The position numbers were made by a program, and so were the translations under genes. From Brevibacillus porteri (GTDB taxonomy: Bacteria > Bacillota > Bacilli > Brevibacillales > Brevibacillaceae): DNA of 64,000 nt. Shown piece by piece: positions 45,313 through 54,486 of this stretch. A model generated the notes under the pieces. The model saw nothing but the letters and a program-made list of their open reading frames with translations, made no database searches and was not told the DNA's origin. Each line of letters opens with the position of its first letter. The stretch's first letter is position 1. The stretch is from NCBI RefSeq assembly GCF_003013475.1, contig NZ_PXZO01000023.1, positions 1-64,000 on the forward strand, given 5' to 3'.

Positions 45313-47034
45313 CTAAGGCTCAATTTTGCTGAAATAATCCTTTACGATCTGTTGGTAATCGCCGGGAATACTGCCCTTTTCCATACTTTCACGGGCAAAT
45401 TGCTCATACTGGCCGTACACTTCCTCATACGGCAGTGTTCCACCGGAGGAGACTTGTGTGTTTCCGCTTTGCTGCGACTGGGAAGGTCCTGACCCGAGTG
45501 TGCCTCCGACTGTATCAACAGGTCCTTTATCTCCACCTATGCGATCTGCCGGGACGGTAACGAGCTCGTGTTTGCCTTTTCCTAACCCGGCCCCGCCACC
45601 TTGACCGCTTCCTTGACCGCCGTTTCCATTTCCATTACCGTTGCCATTACCGTTGCCATTACCGTTTCCGTTTCCATTCCCTTGCCCCGAGCCATTATTT
45701 CCATTCCCGGACTGGTTTGCCGGGTTCGTCCCTTGATTGGGATTGGTACCTGTTCCCGGTGTTGCCGCAGTTGGCTGATTCCCGGGTGTCCCCGATGCTG
45801 GAGTCGCCTGGCCTGTTGCCGCCGTACCTGCCCCATCTCCACTCGCTCCAGCATTTTCTGCTTGTGCGCCTGCACTGGCAAGCGTCATCTGCGACTGATT
45901 GAGCGAAGCAGCGGCATGTATAGCTGCGAGCATGGCTTGCTGAGATTGCTGGATGCCCGTCATCGCTTGCATCAAGCTGTTCTCGAGCGCAGTCATCGCT
46001 TGAGGCATTTGTCCTTGTGCTGTTTGCTGGGCTGCCTCCGCCAGTTGTTTGGCGATATCCTCCAGCTCCTTCGAGTCGGCAGACTCTGCCTCTTTTTTCA
46101 ATTGTTCTGCTGCACTTGCGAGTTCGCGGGCGATCTCTTCCCGCTCTTTTTGCGGCATGCTTTCCATGGCTTTTGCCATTTGTGCCAGGGCCTCGGTCAT
46201 CGCTTGTCGATCTTTCGCTTCCATCGCGCCAGCCAAGGATTTGGTCCCTTCTTGATTACCCAAGCTGCGCTGGAGTGCTTGCAGCGCTTTTTCTTTCTGC
46301 TGCTCTGCATCTCTGACCTTCTCCAATTGTTTTTCCGCAGCGCGCAATGCATTTTGACGTTCTGCCGGATCGTCTGCTTTCGCCAGAGCCTTTTTTGCCT
46401 GCTCCAGCATTTCCTCCAGCTGCTTTTTCTGCGCGTCGGTAAAGCCTGTATTCTTTTTCACGTCCTGTTTGATTTCCTCTACTTCTTCCTCGACCTGCGC
46501 GATTGCTTTCTTTTCCTCTGCTATCTGGGCCAGTCGCAAGTCTTGCGGATTCGGCCAAAGAAACAGCACCAGGCATACCAATAGCAAGCTGCTTGTGACA
46601 TACACCTTTCTTTGGACCAGCGACCAGATGCGGACGCGCTCTACGATTTGCGGCAAATTTTTTCGCAGATGCTGCAGGGCGTCTTCCCTCTGCATACCTG
46701 CTACCATCGACTGATTCTCTTGATTCTCCCATGCTGTGACCACTCGCTGGGCCAAACCATTACCATCTGCCACTTGCGCACAGTGGAGCCATGTAGGGCG
46801 CTTCCAAAGCGCACGCACCATGCCTGTGACTACAACAAGCACTGGCAGCCCAATCACGATCCATTGGTAAAACGGAATCGGCCAGATGCGGGCAAGGAGG
46901 AGGAGCACGACACTCGCCGCCATCCCCCACAAACCATAGACCGTTAGCTGCTGTATCCATACACGCAAGCCCAGTTGCTTTCGAATGGGTGAAAGCAATA
47001 GCTTCAGCTCGTCGTTCGCTTTAGCGGTAAACAT
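45313..47034 (-). CDS. Membrane-anchored coiled-coil protein with Gly/Asn-rich tail
   Basis: The 573-residue protein has two to three N-terminal hydrophobic segments (about 32-50, 55-73, 147-163), a long charged coiled coil (about 175-375) and a low-complexity region of Gly-Asn repeats (about 430-490), then a conserved end SQQSGNTQVSSGGTLPYEEVYGQYEQFARESMEKGSIPGDYQQIVKDYFSKIEP. The end resembles that of DUF4175-type proteins found near MoxR genes. The repeat tract contains an exact 12-bp tandem unit (TTGCCATTACCG) near 45641-45664, so its length can change without loss of frame. Role unknown. Confidence 0.8.
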   Translation of the reverse strand: MFTAKANDELKLLLSPIRKQLGLRVWIQQLTVYGLWGMAASVVLLLLARIWPIPFYQWIVIGLPVLVVVTGMVRALWKRPTWLHCAQVADGNGLAQRVVTAWENQENQSMVAGMQREDALQHLRKNLPQIVERVRIWSLVQRKVYVTSSLLLVCLVLFLWPNPQDLRLAQIAEEKKAIAQVEEEVEEIKQDVKKNTGFTDAQKKQLEEMLEQAKKALAKADDPAERQNALRAAEKQLEKVRDAEQQKEKALQALQRSLGNQEGTKSLAGAMEAKDRQAMTEALAQMAKAMESMPQKEREEIARELASAAEQLKKEAESADSKELEDIAKQLAEAAQQTAQGQMPQAMTALENSLMQAMTGIQQSQQAMLAAIHAAASLNQSQMTLASAGAQAENAGASGDGAGTAATGQATPASGTPGNQPTAATPGTGTNPNQGTNPANQSGNGNNGSGQGNGNGNGNGNGNGNGNGNGNGGQGSGQGGGAGLGKGKHELVTVPADRIGGDKGPVDTVGGTLGSGPSQSQQSGNTQVSSGGTLPYEEVYGQYEQFARESMEKGSIPGDYQQIVKDYFSKIEP

Positions 47035-47037
47035 AGC

Positions 47038-47898
47038 TTATTGCTCCTCTTTCACTTTGCGAAATCTCGGTTTCACTGGCTGAATGAGATAGATGGAGAG
47101 AAACAGGCAGAACAGTGTAATGGTTCCGAAAAACAGGCAGTAAACCGCGTACGGGTCCACATTCCCAATCCTGATCTGCGGCCCTTCCTCAAAAATGTTC
47201 AACATCGCAAACAATGGGTTAAAATTATGAATGAGATTGGGCCAGTCCGGCATAGTCGCAGATGGCACGCTACCGGAACGGCGCTGGTACCGAATGAACT
47301 CTTTGATAATTTCCGCCAGTATGCTCGACCCGATCGCAGATCCGAACACCACGGCATAAGTGACAACCGTAGAGATACCAGTCCGTTTGATCAGCGTAGA
47401 CATGAGAACACCAATGCTGCCGATACCAAACATCGTAATGACGTAAAAACCAAACACCTTGATCACTTGTGCAGGTGAAATTCCTCCATACAAAAAGACG
47501 ATGGCATAGAGCGGGATGGTCGCAATGACCAGAAAGGTCATGAAGCTGAGCGATGCCAGCCATTTGCCTAAAATCAATCGTGTGGCACTGACATTCGTGG
47601 TCAACAGCACACTCAACGTCTGGCGTTCGCGTTCACCGGAAATCACACCTGCCGTCAGTCCCGGCACGACGAAGCCGATCATCCCGAGCTGAAACACAGA
47701 CAGCATCATGAACAGCTCGCGTGTATCATTTGGGTTGTAGTAGCTGCCACCGTTTGTCATAAAGAAAATTATCGTCAGCGTCATTGCGCCCAAGACGAGT
47801 AAATATAACAGGATGATCCACGGTGACCGATTGGTCCGCATCCGCATTTTCCATTCATTGAACAAGACAGGGTTGTGAAATCGTCTCAAGTCGCTCAT
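47038..47898 (-). CDS. ABC-2 type transporter permease
   Basis: The 286-residue protein has six hydrophobic segments and the ABC-2 features NEWKMRMRTNRSPWI near the start and PGLTAGVISGERERQTLSVLLTTNVS near 83-105. It is paired with the ATPase gene upstream (4-bp overlap) and lies 4 bp ahead of the coiled-coil gene. The exported substrate is unknown. Confidence 0.9.
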   Translation of the reverse strand: MSDLRRFHNPVLFNEWKMRMRTNRSPWIILLYLLVLGAMTLTIIFFMTNGGSYYNPNDTRELFMMLSVFQLGMIGFVVPGLTAGVISGERERQTLSVLLTTNVSATRLILGKWLASLSFMTFLVIATIPLYAIVFLYGGISPAQVIKVFGFYVITMFGIGSIGVLMSTLIKRTGISTVVTYAVVFGSAIGSSILAEIIKEFIRYQRRSGSVPSATMPDWPNLIHNFNPLFAMLNIFEEGPQIRIGNVDPYAVYCLFFGTITLFCLFLSIYLIQPVKPRFRKVKEEQ

Positions 47899-48821
47899 GA
47901 GCCCACCCCTTTCGTAATTTCCAGGAAGATTTCTTCCAAATCACCTACTGCCTCATTAAACGCGGCAACAGGATAGCCTGACACCGCAAGCTCCCGCAGC
48001 AGCTCAACCTGTTCTTCGTCATTGCCTGAAAAGCCTGCAACGACCCAGTTCCCTTCACGTGTCACCCTGGTAATGACGGACATTTCACGCAGGCGCGTCA
48101 TTGCTTCCTCAACCCGATCTAACAGGCGAATGCGCAATACCCGCTGTTCTTGCATTTTCGAGTAAATCTCATCGACTCGTCCAAAGGCAACCAGATTGCC
48201 TTCCTCCACAATCCCGATGACGTCGCACATCTCCGCTAGCTCAGGCAATATGTGCGAGCTAATGATAATCGTCTTGCCCATGTCCCGCAGTTCCTTCAAA
48301 ATCTCCCGCAGCTCGATGCGTGCACGCGGGTCCAACCCAGAAGCTGGTTCGTCCAAAATGAGTACTTCCGGATTGTGAACCAGCGAGCGAGCCAGCCCGA
48401 GACGCTGCTTCATCCCCCTCGACAACGAGTCGACGTAGGCATCCCGCTTGTGCGTGAGATTCACCAGCTCTAATAACTGCGGAATGATTTGTTTTCGCTC
48501 TGCTGCCGGAATATCGTAGTTCGCGCCGTAAAAATCAAGGTACTCTTCTGCTGTCAAATTGTCATAGACTCCAAAAAAGTCTGGCATGTAGCCGATCAGC
48601 TTGCGCACTTCCTTTGGATGCTTGGTCACTTCGTAGCCGCCTACGTATGCCCTCCCACTGGTCGGCTCCAATAAAGTCGCCAAAATGGACATCGTCGTCG
48701 ATTTTCCTGCCCCGTTCGGACCGACGAAACCAAAAACGGTCCCCTTGTCAATTTCGAGCGAAAGTCCTTTTAACGCTTCCATTTTGCCGTAGCGCTTACG
48801 CAAATTTTGGATCTGGATCAC
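47895..48821 (-). CDS. ABC transporter ATPase
   Basis: The 308-residue protein has Walker A GPNGAGKSTT, signature LSRGMKQRLGLAR and Walker B EVLILDEPASGLDPRAR. The C-terminal 80 residues form the extra domain seen in ABC-2 exporters. It overlaps both the large secreted-membrane gene before it and the permease gene after it by 4 bp, so the three are co-translated. Confidence 0.92.
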   Translation of the reverse strand: MIQIQNLRKRYGKMEALKGLSLEIDKGTVFGFVGPNGAGKSTTMSILATLLEPTSGRAYVGGYEVTKHPKEVRKLIGYMPDFFGVYDNLTAEEYLDFYGANYDIPAAERKQIIPQLLELVNLTHKRDAYVDSLSRGMKQRLGLARSLVHNPEVLILDEPASGLDPRARIELREILKELRDMGKTIIISSHILPELAEMCDVIGIVEEGNLVAFGRVDEIYSKMQEQRVLRIRLLDRVEEAMTRLREMSVITRVTREGNWVVAGFSGNDEEQVELLRELAVSGYPVAAFNEAVGDLEEIFLEITKGVGS

Positions 48822-51193
48822 TTCTTGCTCACCTTCCCTTCCACACTGACACTTGGAACCCCAATGTGGCGATCATCCTCAAATTGGTGGGCAAATTTGA
48901 TGCGGACAATGCCGTCGCCCGAAACATAAGTAGTAGTCTTGTCGCTTGTCATCACGTTGTTCATGAATGCTTTTTCAAATGGTTCGAAAGCTTTTGTCTT
49001 CCAGTTGTATACCTCTTTTTCAAATGTCGTATTGTCCTCTGACCAGGTGTACAGATACAAATTGCTGATGGTAAGATCCTGTCCTTCCTGATTCAGATTG
49101 ATGTCAAAGGTAATATCCCCGGCAGGCAGCCTAAAGCCATCTCCGTAGTCATCTACCGGAACAGAGCTGCCCGACATCGTCACATCAAACGATCCCGTCG
49201 GATAATAAATGTGTCCGTCCTTGGATGGATTCACTTGCAGTGTCGAAGTGACCATCGCAAGGCTGCTGTTCTCCGTATTTTCGTTTGGTACGACAGCCGC
49301 AACAACTTGCTCTTCGGTCCAGCCTACGAGTTTTACCACTTCAGACTGACCACCACGTCTATCCATCATGTCTAGCATTTCCACAATGACTTGCTCACGC
49401 GTTTGTTTTTCATAGCCATTCGATTGCATGTACTGTGGCAGTGCATGCCCCGTATTCATCCGATGTTGGTTCCGCCTTGCTTGTTGTTGAGGGGCAAACG
49501 GCAAGTTCACTTCGACACTGCTGCCAGCCGCCAACTGTGGAAACTCTTGTACCTGCATACCAGTAGAGATCGTCACATCTCGCAGCGAGTACTTCGTATG
49601 GTTCGTCACGGTTCCTTTTAGTGCGCCGTTCTCATACGACAGGTTCGATTCTATTTTTCCTACGTCCGATAAGGATTGCTCCGTCGCAACCTTGCGCATC
49701 GACCAGAATTCTACATCTCGGAAATCAATATGGGTCTGATCCGGCTGCATGGAAATCCACGTTTTCGGAATTAGATCGACATAATCTCTTTCAGTGACGG
49801 GTTGGGTTATACCCTCTCCCTTTATAGTCAAACGATAGTCGTCATTACTCGGTACGAATAATGCGGTTACACTCATCGCATTCGCCTGTCCGTTGTTTTG
49901 CAGCTCAATATAACCTACCTGGTGCAGCTTTACACCCACCCCCCGCTGGATGGCACCAATCGAGAAGATTCCGATTCCCGCCAACACCGAAATGGCAGGG
50001 ACGATCACCCACATATAGCTTTGCTTACGGCCTCTCCGCAAAATATAGAAAAGAACTGGCCCTACAACCAGGGCATAAATTCCGAAAAATACTGCGAACC
50101 AGCCAACCTCTGGAATTTTCAAGGATGGGACTCGATCAGCAGCATCCCGAAGCGGCCATATGTCGTCGATCATGCTCCTATTTGAAGCGTTGATAGAAGA
50201 ACCAAAAGCCTTTACTAATGTATCTGCCCAAAAGCGACTGTTTCCTGCCCAGCTGGCTACTGGTTCCGCGGCCAGATCATAGGCGACGTACAATACTTTT
50301 CCGACTCCCACGTTATGTACAGCCATCAGCGGAATATTTCCTTCGCTGTACAGAACCTTCCCTGCCTTCAATGTCCCATTGCTTACAGTAAAGGGTGATG
50401 TCAGTGCAATCGGATTGGTCTTATCCACTTTTAAACTAGAGAGTGTCTGTACACTCGTCACTCCAGTCACTTCTACTGGCGACAAGTCAGCCAAAATGCC
50501 TCCGGCTTTCTTGTACTGTGCTCCTCCGGCTAAAATCAGCATCCCGCCAGAATTCGTCCAATCCCGAATCGCTTTGATCTGCTGTTCATTCAATGAATCC
50601 AAAGCAAAATTGTTGATGACGAGCATATTGATCATCTGGAGCTGAGTACCTGTCAAAGGCATATTACCTGCCTTCATCGTCAAGAGCTGGACAGGGTTAT
50701 GAATGGAGCCTTTCGGCAGTACACCAAGGAAGTTAGCAGTGTCGGGATTTTCTGCCAACACACCGATCATCAACGTATCCTCGTCGTATGAAACGCCTGT
50801 TACCGGAGTTTGCGCGATGATCTTATCATTTTGCATCAAGGCTACAAAAGAACTGCTATACAGCTCTGAGCCAGGAACAAGAATCGTTACCTGCTTAGTC
50901 ACTCCGCTTGCAATCGAAACCGGCTGATAATTGGCAACTGTGAAGCGACTGTCTCCCCGTTCCCCCGTAGCGACAAAAAGATCGCCTTCAATATCCGCCC
51001 CTCCATTTCTCACCGTGACCACAACGGGTACCATCCCCGTATTCCTGTACTTTCCTTCAATTCCGACTGTTACTCCTAGCTGAATGCTTCCCTCTGCCAA
51101 GGCTGTTCCCGTTAATCCTAAAGGAACACCTGCTACCAACAGGAGGAACGCACAGAAGGCCAGGAGCCATCGCTTACACTGCGCCGTTTTCAT
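48818..51193 (-). CDS. Large exported membrane protein heading the MoxR/VWA operon
   Basis: The 791-residue protein has a signal peptide (cut near GTALAEG, about residue 34), beta-rich extracellular parts, an amidotransferase-like segment (about 140-330), and two central helices (about 365-390 and 400-425), followed by more beta-rich domains. A homologous layout is known from hypothetical proteins next to MoxR/ABC genes; no enzyme motif is seen. ATG 51193 is preferred to 51217 since GGAGG precedes it. It is the first gene of the operon. Confidence 0.8.
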   Translation of the reverse strand: MKTAQCKRWLLAFCAFLLLVAGVPLGLTGTALAEGSIQLGVTVGIEGKYRNTGMVPVVVTVRNGGADIEGDLFVATGERGDSRFTVANYQPVSIASGVTKQVTILVPGSELYSSSFVALMQNDKIIAQTPVTGVSYDEDTLMIGVLAENPDTANFLGVLPKGSIHNPVQLLTMKAGNMPLTGTQLQMINMLVINNFALDSLNEQQIKAIRDWTNSGGMLILAGGAQYKKAGGILADLSPVEVTGVTSVQTLSSLKVDKTNPIALTSPFTVSNGTLKAGKVLYSEGNIPLMAVHNVGVGKVLYVAYDLAAEPVASWAGNSRFWADTLVKAFGSSINASNRSMIDDIWPLRDAADRVPSLKIPEVGWFAVFFGIYALVVGPVLFYILRRGRKQSYMWVIVPAISVLAGIGIFSIGAIQRGVGVKLHQVGYIELQNNGQANAMSVTALFVPSNDDYRLTIKGEGITQPVTERDYVDLIPKTWISMQPDQTHIDFRDVEFWSMRKVATEQSLSDVGKIESNLSYENGALKGTVTNHTKYSLRDVTISTGMQVQEFPQLAAGSSVEVNLPFAPQQQARRNQHRMNTGHALPQYMQSNGYEKQTREQVIVEMLDMMDRRGGQSEVVKLVGWTEEQVVAAVVPNENTENSSLAMVTSTLQVNPSKDGHIYYPTGSFDVTMSGSSVPVDDYGDGFRLPAGDITFDINLNQEGQDLTISNLYLYTWSEDNTTFEKEVYNWKTKAFEPFEKAFMNNVMTSDKTTTYVSGDGIVRIKFAHQFEDDRHIGVPSVSVEGKVSKK

Positions 51194-51294
51194 TCGTTCA
51201 AAACCTCCACGGACCATTCTTTTTTCTTCCTATCTTTTCTTCTCATACAGTTATTGACGTTATTTCCAGACAAATAGCTACATTTTTTTTCAAA

Positions 51295-51825
51295 ATGAAG
51301 CTGATTGATCGACAAGTGCGAAAGGATTGGAATTTGCGTGATGATTTGCATGAATTTGATCTCAGGGAATCACAGGCAAGCCCAGACGTATGGGGAAACC
51401 GCGAAGCCCTTTACTTGGAAGGGATGGGAGCTCCTGTTTTCCTTCGTCAGGCTCGTTTTTGGTGCGCGAGATACGCATATGGGTCTATGACGTGGCAAAT
51501 TTATAATGGCCCTCGCTATCAAAAGCCGTTGTCTTAGTCTTACACCACGGGGGAATGGAAGAAGCTTGCTGTGGAGATTCAAGCAAATGGGGCTGCCGTA
51601 TATTTGGGAGAAGACCCTGCGCCACAGTTGGTCATTTCCAATCTACAGCATGGAGCGTCGATTGAGAAAATCGGTTTCTGGAACTACTTACCCGCCTTCA
51701 TTCGGAATCTATCAGTAACAGAAATCGCGCCGACCAATGTCTTGCCTACCGAGACAGATCGGCAACAGCTCGATCATGAATCAAGAGCAGTTTGGCTGGG
51801 GAATTTGTGTCAAGGCAAGACATAA
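51295..51825 (+). pseudogene. Decayed LamG/sugar-hydrolase-like gene
   Basis: One reading frame on the plus strand encodes WNLRDDLHEFDLRESQAS, MTWQIYNGPRY and then, after an in-frame TAG at 51535-51537, GEWKKLAVEIQANGAAVYLGED and SIEKIGFWNYLPAFIRNLSVTE. These pieces resemble a concanavalin-like (LamG/DUF1080) fold protein. The middle is too short, which suggests an internal deletion as well as the stop codon, and no ribosome binding site is clear. The family link is from pattern recognition and is uncertain. Confidence 0.55.
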
Positions 51826-51834
51826 TGAAAAATA

Positions 51835-51868
51835 GAAAAAACGTCAGGATCATGCTCTGACGTTTTTT
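51835..51868. terminator. Bidirectional terminator after proline dehydrogenase
   Basis: AAAAAACGTCAG pairs with CTGACGTTTTTT around a nine-base loop (51837-51869), with T runs on both strands. It ends the proline dehydrogenase transcript 10 bp after its stop. Confidence 0.88.
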
Positions 51869-51878
51869 CGTAATCCTT

Positions 51879-52844
51879 CTATGACATGCCATACCCTACA
51901 TCCTGAAGTCTAGCCGTATCAAACATATCGGCTATCGCCTGATGCACATGAGGCGGGTGCTCCGCCAGTCGATGACACAAGTACAAGTACCACTCTGTCC
52001 CATATGTGAGGTACAAGCGCACTGGAACCCCTTTTTCTCGCAAAACATGAGCCAGCTCAGGGCGAACCCCGTATAACAGCTCTACCTCTACATTCGGTCG
52101 ATGCAAATAGTCTCGACCGTCTAGCTCGTCTACAATCGCTTGGTCGTGCGTGGCGAGTGAGCATTCACGCCCAGCTCGTACACACATATCGGCCAGCTCC
52201 AGGTATCGTTCGTTCAACTCCACTGAACGCCCCAATGCGACTTCCTGAGGCTCCTTGAATGCGCCTTTAACCAAACGAATTTTCCCCGGGAGTCCGAGCA
52301 CCCGTTTCACATCATCCAGCGAGCGGTGCAAATGTGCTTGAATCGTAATGCCCACATTTTCATGTCGCTGTGTCAAGCGCTCATACATGCTGATGATCGC
52401 CTCTGTTTTCGTCGATTCCTCCATGCTGATCATCAAATAGTGGCCGCTATGTCTCGCCCGCTCCGCCAACTCTTCTACGTGGGCAAACGCCAGCTCTTTA
52501 TCCAGTAACAAGCCGAGATGGGACAGATCAAAGGAGATTCCGACTGGTGTATGTAGTTGGGAGCAATCCGCAGTTAGCCCCAGAAATTCCCGTTGCGCTT
52601 CATTTACAATCTGCGAATCCAGTGTATTTTCACCAATGTGTTCAATTGATAGACGGTAGCCCATTTTTTCCAAGCGTTGGGCTATTTTTATTGCATCGGC
52701 ACGCGTTTCACCTGTCACATAACGTTTCGCAGCAGTCAAAAGCAACGGATATAGCAAGGGCGATGTTCTGACCACTTCCTTGATTCGTTCATCACGGGCG
52801 ATTGTACGCAAAATCTCTGCTGTTCTTCTCTCTTCTGGTGTCAT
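51879..52844 (-). CDS. Proline dehydrogenase (PutA-like, monofunctional)
   Basis: The 321-residue protein matches monofunctional proline dehydrogenase: a short helical start, then a flavin TIM barrel with LSIEHIGENT, LMISMEES, VGITIQAHLHRSLDD, IRLVKGAFKEP, SLATHD, VEVELLYGVR and the end RLYLTYGTEWYLYLCHRLAE. It oxidises proline to pyrroline-5-carboxylate and passes electrons to quinone. ATG 52844 follows AAAGGAG; the reading to 52889 has none. It is divergent from a MocR regulator. Confidence 0.9.
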   Translation of the reverse strand: MTPEERRTAEILRTIARDERIKEVVRTSPLLYPLLLTAAKRYVTGETRADAIKIAQRLEKMGYRLSIEHIGENTLDSQIVNEAQREFLGLTADCSQLHTPVGISFDLSHLGLLLDKELAFAHVEELAERARHSGHYLMISMEESTKTEAIISMYERLTQRHENVGITIQAHLHRSLDDVKRVLGLPGKIRLVKGAFKEPQEVALGRSVELNERYLELADMCVRAGRECSLATHDQAIVDELDGRDYLHRPNVEVELLYGVRPELAHVLREKGVPVRLYLTYGTEWYLYLCHRLAEHPPHVHQAIADMFDTARLQDVGYGMS

Positions 52845-52916
52845 CCTTCTCTCTCCTTTGGCAGTGGCATACCTCTTCTCTTCTATCACCCTACCATGGT
52901 ACGCTTGTATGGATTA

Positions 52917-52950
52917 GGTCCAGTTTCCCACAATTTCGAGAGGACCAGTT
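52917..52950. promoter_or_regulatory. Direct repeat between proline dehydrogenase and MocR genes
   Basis: GGTCCAGTT (52917-52925) and GGACCAGTT (52942-52950) are direct repeats 25 bp apart in the 127-bp gap between divergent genes. MocR proteins generally bind direct repeats, so this is a candidate operator for the regulator next to it. It also overlaps the ribosome binding region of the MocR gene. Confidence 0.45.
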
Positions 52951-52971
52951 GCGAAAGGAGGCTCACACGGC

Positions 52972-54411
52972 TTGCTCTGGATAACCATTGACCGAGAGAA
53001 ACCGATTCCGTTAATCAGACAAATTTATTCTGAATTGCGCACAAAGATTTTGAGCGGAGAACTGACAGCCGGCTTCAAGCTTCCATCTACCCGAAAAGTA
53101 GCAAGCGAACTGCACCTCTCTCGCAATGTGGTACTAGATGCGTACGAGCAGCTACTAGCCGAGGGCTACATCGAGAGCAGACGCGGCTCCGGGTATTTCA
53201 TTGCCTCGGGCATTTATTTGGAACAGCACGCCCGGATGACAGAGGCAGGGGCTGGGTTGCCGAAAGTGGATCAGCATTTCAATGAAGCAGAAAGCAAGCT
53301 AATCGATTTTCGTTCTGGTGTTCCTGCTCTGGAGCGCTTTCCTCGCAACCTCTGGGGCAAAACTGTACAGCGTGTCTGTCAGGAAGCGCCGCTGTCAGTC
53401 TTTGGTTATAATCGTCCCGAGGGACGCACGGAGCTGCGCACGATTTTGTGTCGCTATTTGTATCGAACGCGCGGCGTGCAATGCGACCCCGAGCAAATCA
53501 TTATGACATCCGGGGCTACTCAGGCGCTCACCCTGATTGCCAATGTGCTTCTGCGTCCTGATAGTCACGTAGTCATCGAGGACCCGATCACGCACGATAT
53601 CCAGAGTATTTTCACCAGGACAGGCGCTCGTTTACTGCCTGTTCCGACAGATGCCTACGGGATGGATATGGAACAGCTACCGTCATTATCTGCCCATCAC
53701 CCCCGCTTCGTATTTGTCACGCCTTCTCATCAGTTCCCGCTCGGCGGCACCATGCCCATCCAGCGAAGACTGCAACTCATTCGTTATGCACGGGAAGCTG
53801 ACTGCTACATTGTCGAGGATGATTACGACAGCGAGTTTCGTTACGAGACTGCTCCCATCAGCTCCATTCAGGGACTTGCCTCGGAGCGTGTTATCTACAT
53901 CGGTTCCTTTAGCAAAATCCTTTCTCCCGGACTGCGTCAGGGATACCTCGTCCTGCCAAAAGCATTGGTAGCTTCCTATCAGCAAGCAAAATGGCTATCC
54001 GATTTGCACGCCCCTTCGATTGATCAGCTTGCCCTCGGGGTTTTTATCGAAGAGGGGCATCTAGAGAAATACGTGAATCGCGTAAAAAAGCTGTACAAAA
54101 AACGCCGTCAATGCTTGATTGATGCTCTTCAACTGGCTTTTGGTGATGGTATTCGCATTTGGGGGGAGGCCGCTGGACTGCACATCGTAGCTGCTTTTCC
54201 CACGATTCACTTCACACCTGACGTCCTGGCTGCGCTGGAGCAAGCCGGAGTACGTGTCTACCCGGTCGAGGAACACGCCATTATCAAAGGCAATCATACA
54301 GATAAAATCATTCTCGGATACGGCAATACCAATGAGGCACAGATCGAAGAAGGGGTCGAGAGGATCAGGGCTGTTTTAATGAGAATGCTTGCATCTCTTG
54401 ATTCTCCATGA
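52972..54411 (+). CDS. MocR-type regulator (GntR helix-turn-helix plus aminotransferase domain)
   Basis: The 479-residue protein has a GntR winged helix (about 10-80, LPSTRKVASELHLSRNVVLDAYEQLLAEGYI) and a type I aminotransferase domain. PLP residues are intact: VEDDYDSEFR and Lys315 in GSFSKILSPGLRQGY. It starts with TTG at 52972, supported by AAAGGAGG nine bases ahead. Such proteins sense amino acids or PLP-linked amines. Being divergent from proline dehydrogenase, it may regulate that gene. Confidence 0.9.
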   Translation: MLWITIDREKPIPLIRQIYSELRTKILSGELTAGFKLPSTRKVASELHLSRNVVLDAYEQLLAEGYIESRRGSGYFIASGIYLEQHARMTEAGAGLPKVDQHFNEAESKLIDFRSGVPALERFPRNLWGKTVQRVCQEAPLSVFGYNRPEGRTELRTILCRYLYRTRGVQCDPEQIIMTSGATQALTLIANVLLRPDSHVVIEDPITHDIQSIFTRTGARLLPVPTDAYGMDMEQLPSLSAHHPRFVFVTPSHQFPLGGTMPIQRRLQLIRYAREADCYIVEDDYDSEFRYETAPISSIQGLASERVIYIGSFSKILSPGLRQGYLVLPKALVASYQQAKWLSDLHAPSIDQLALGVFIEEGHLEKYVNRVKKLYKKRRQCLIDALQLAFGDGIRIWGEAAGLHIVAAFPTIHFTPDVLAALEQAGVRVYPVEEHAIIKGNHTDKIILGYGNTNEAQIEEGVERIRAVLMRMLASLDSP

Positions 54412-54436
54412 TTTTCCTTCTCCATTGCCCAAAAGA

Positions 54437-54475
54437 AGAGCCAAATCTCTCGAATCCATCTCAAGATTTGGCTCT
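54437..54475 (-). terminator. Terminator between MocR gene and small ORF
   Basis: AGAGCCAAATCT (54437-54448) and AGATTTGGCTCT (54464-54475) form a perfect 12-bp stem. The T-rich side lies on the minus strand (TTCTTTT), only 12 bp after the stop of the small ORF at 54487; the plus strand lacks a T run, though it may still serve the MocR gene. Confidence 0.75.
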
Positions 54476-54486
54476 CATACTACTAC

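Noticed and set aside
45601-45690. Tandem repeats as a CRISPR array
   Set aside because: Units are 6-12 bp without spacers and encode Gly-Asn in a clear gene.
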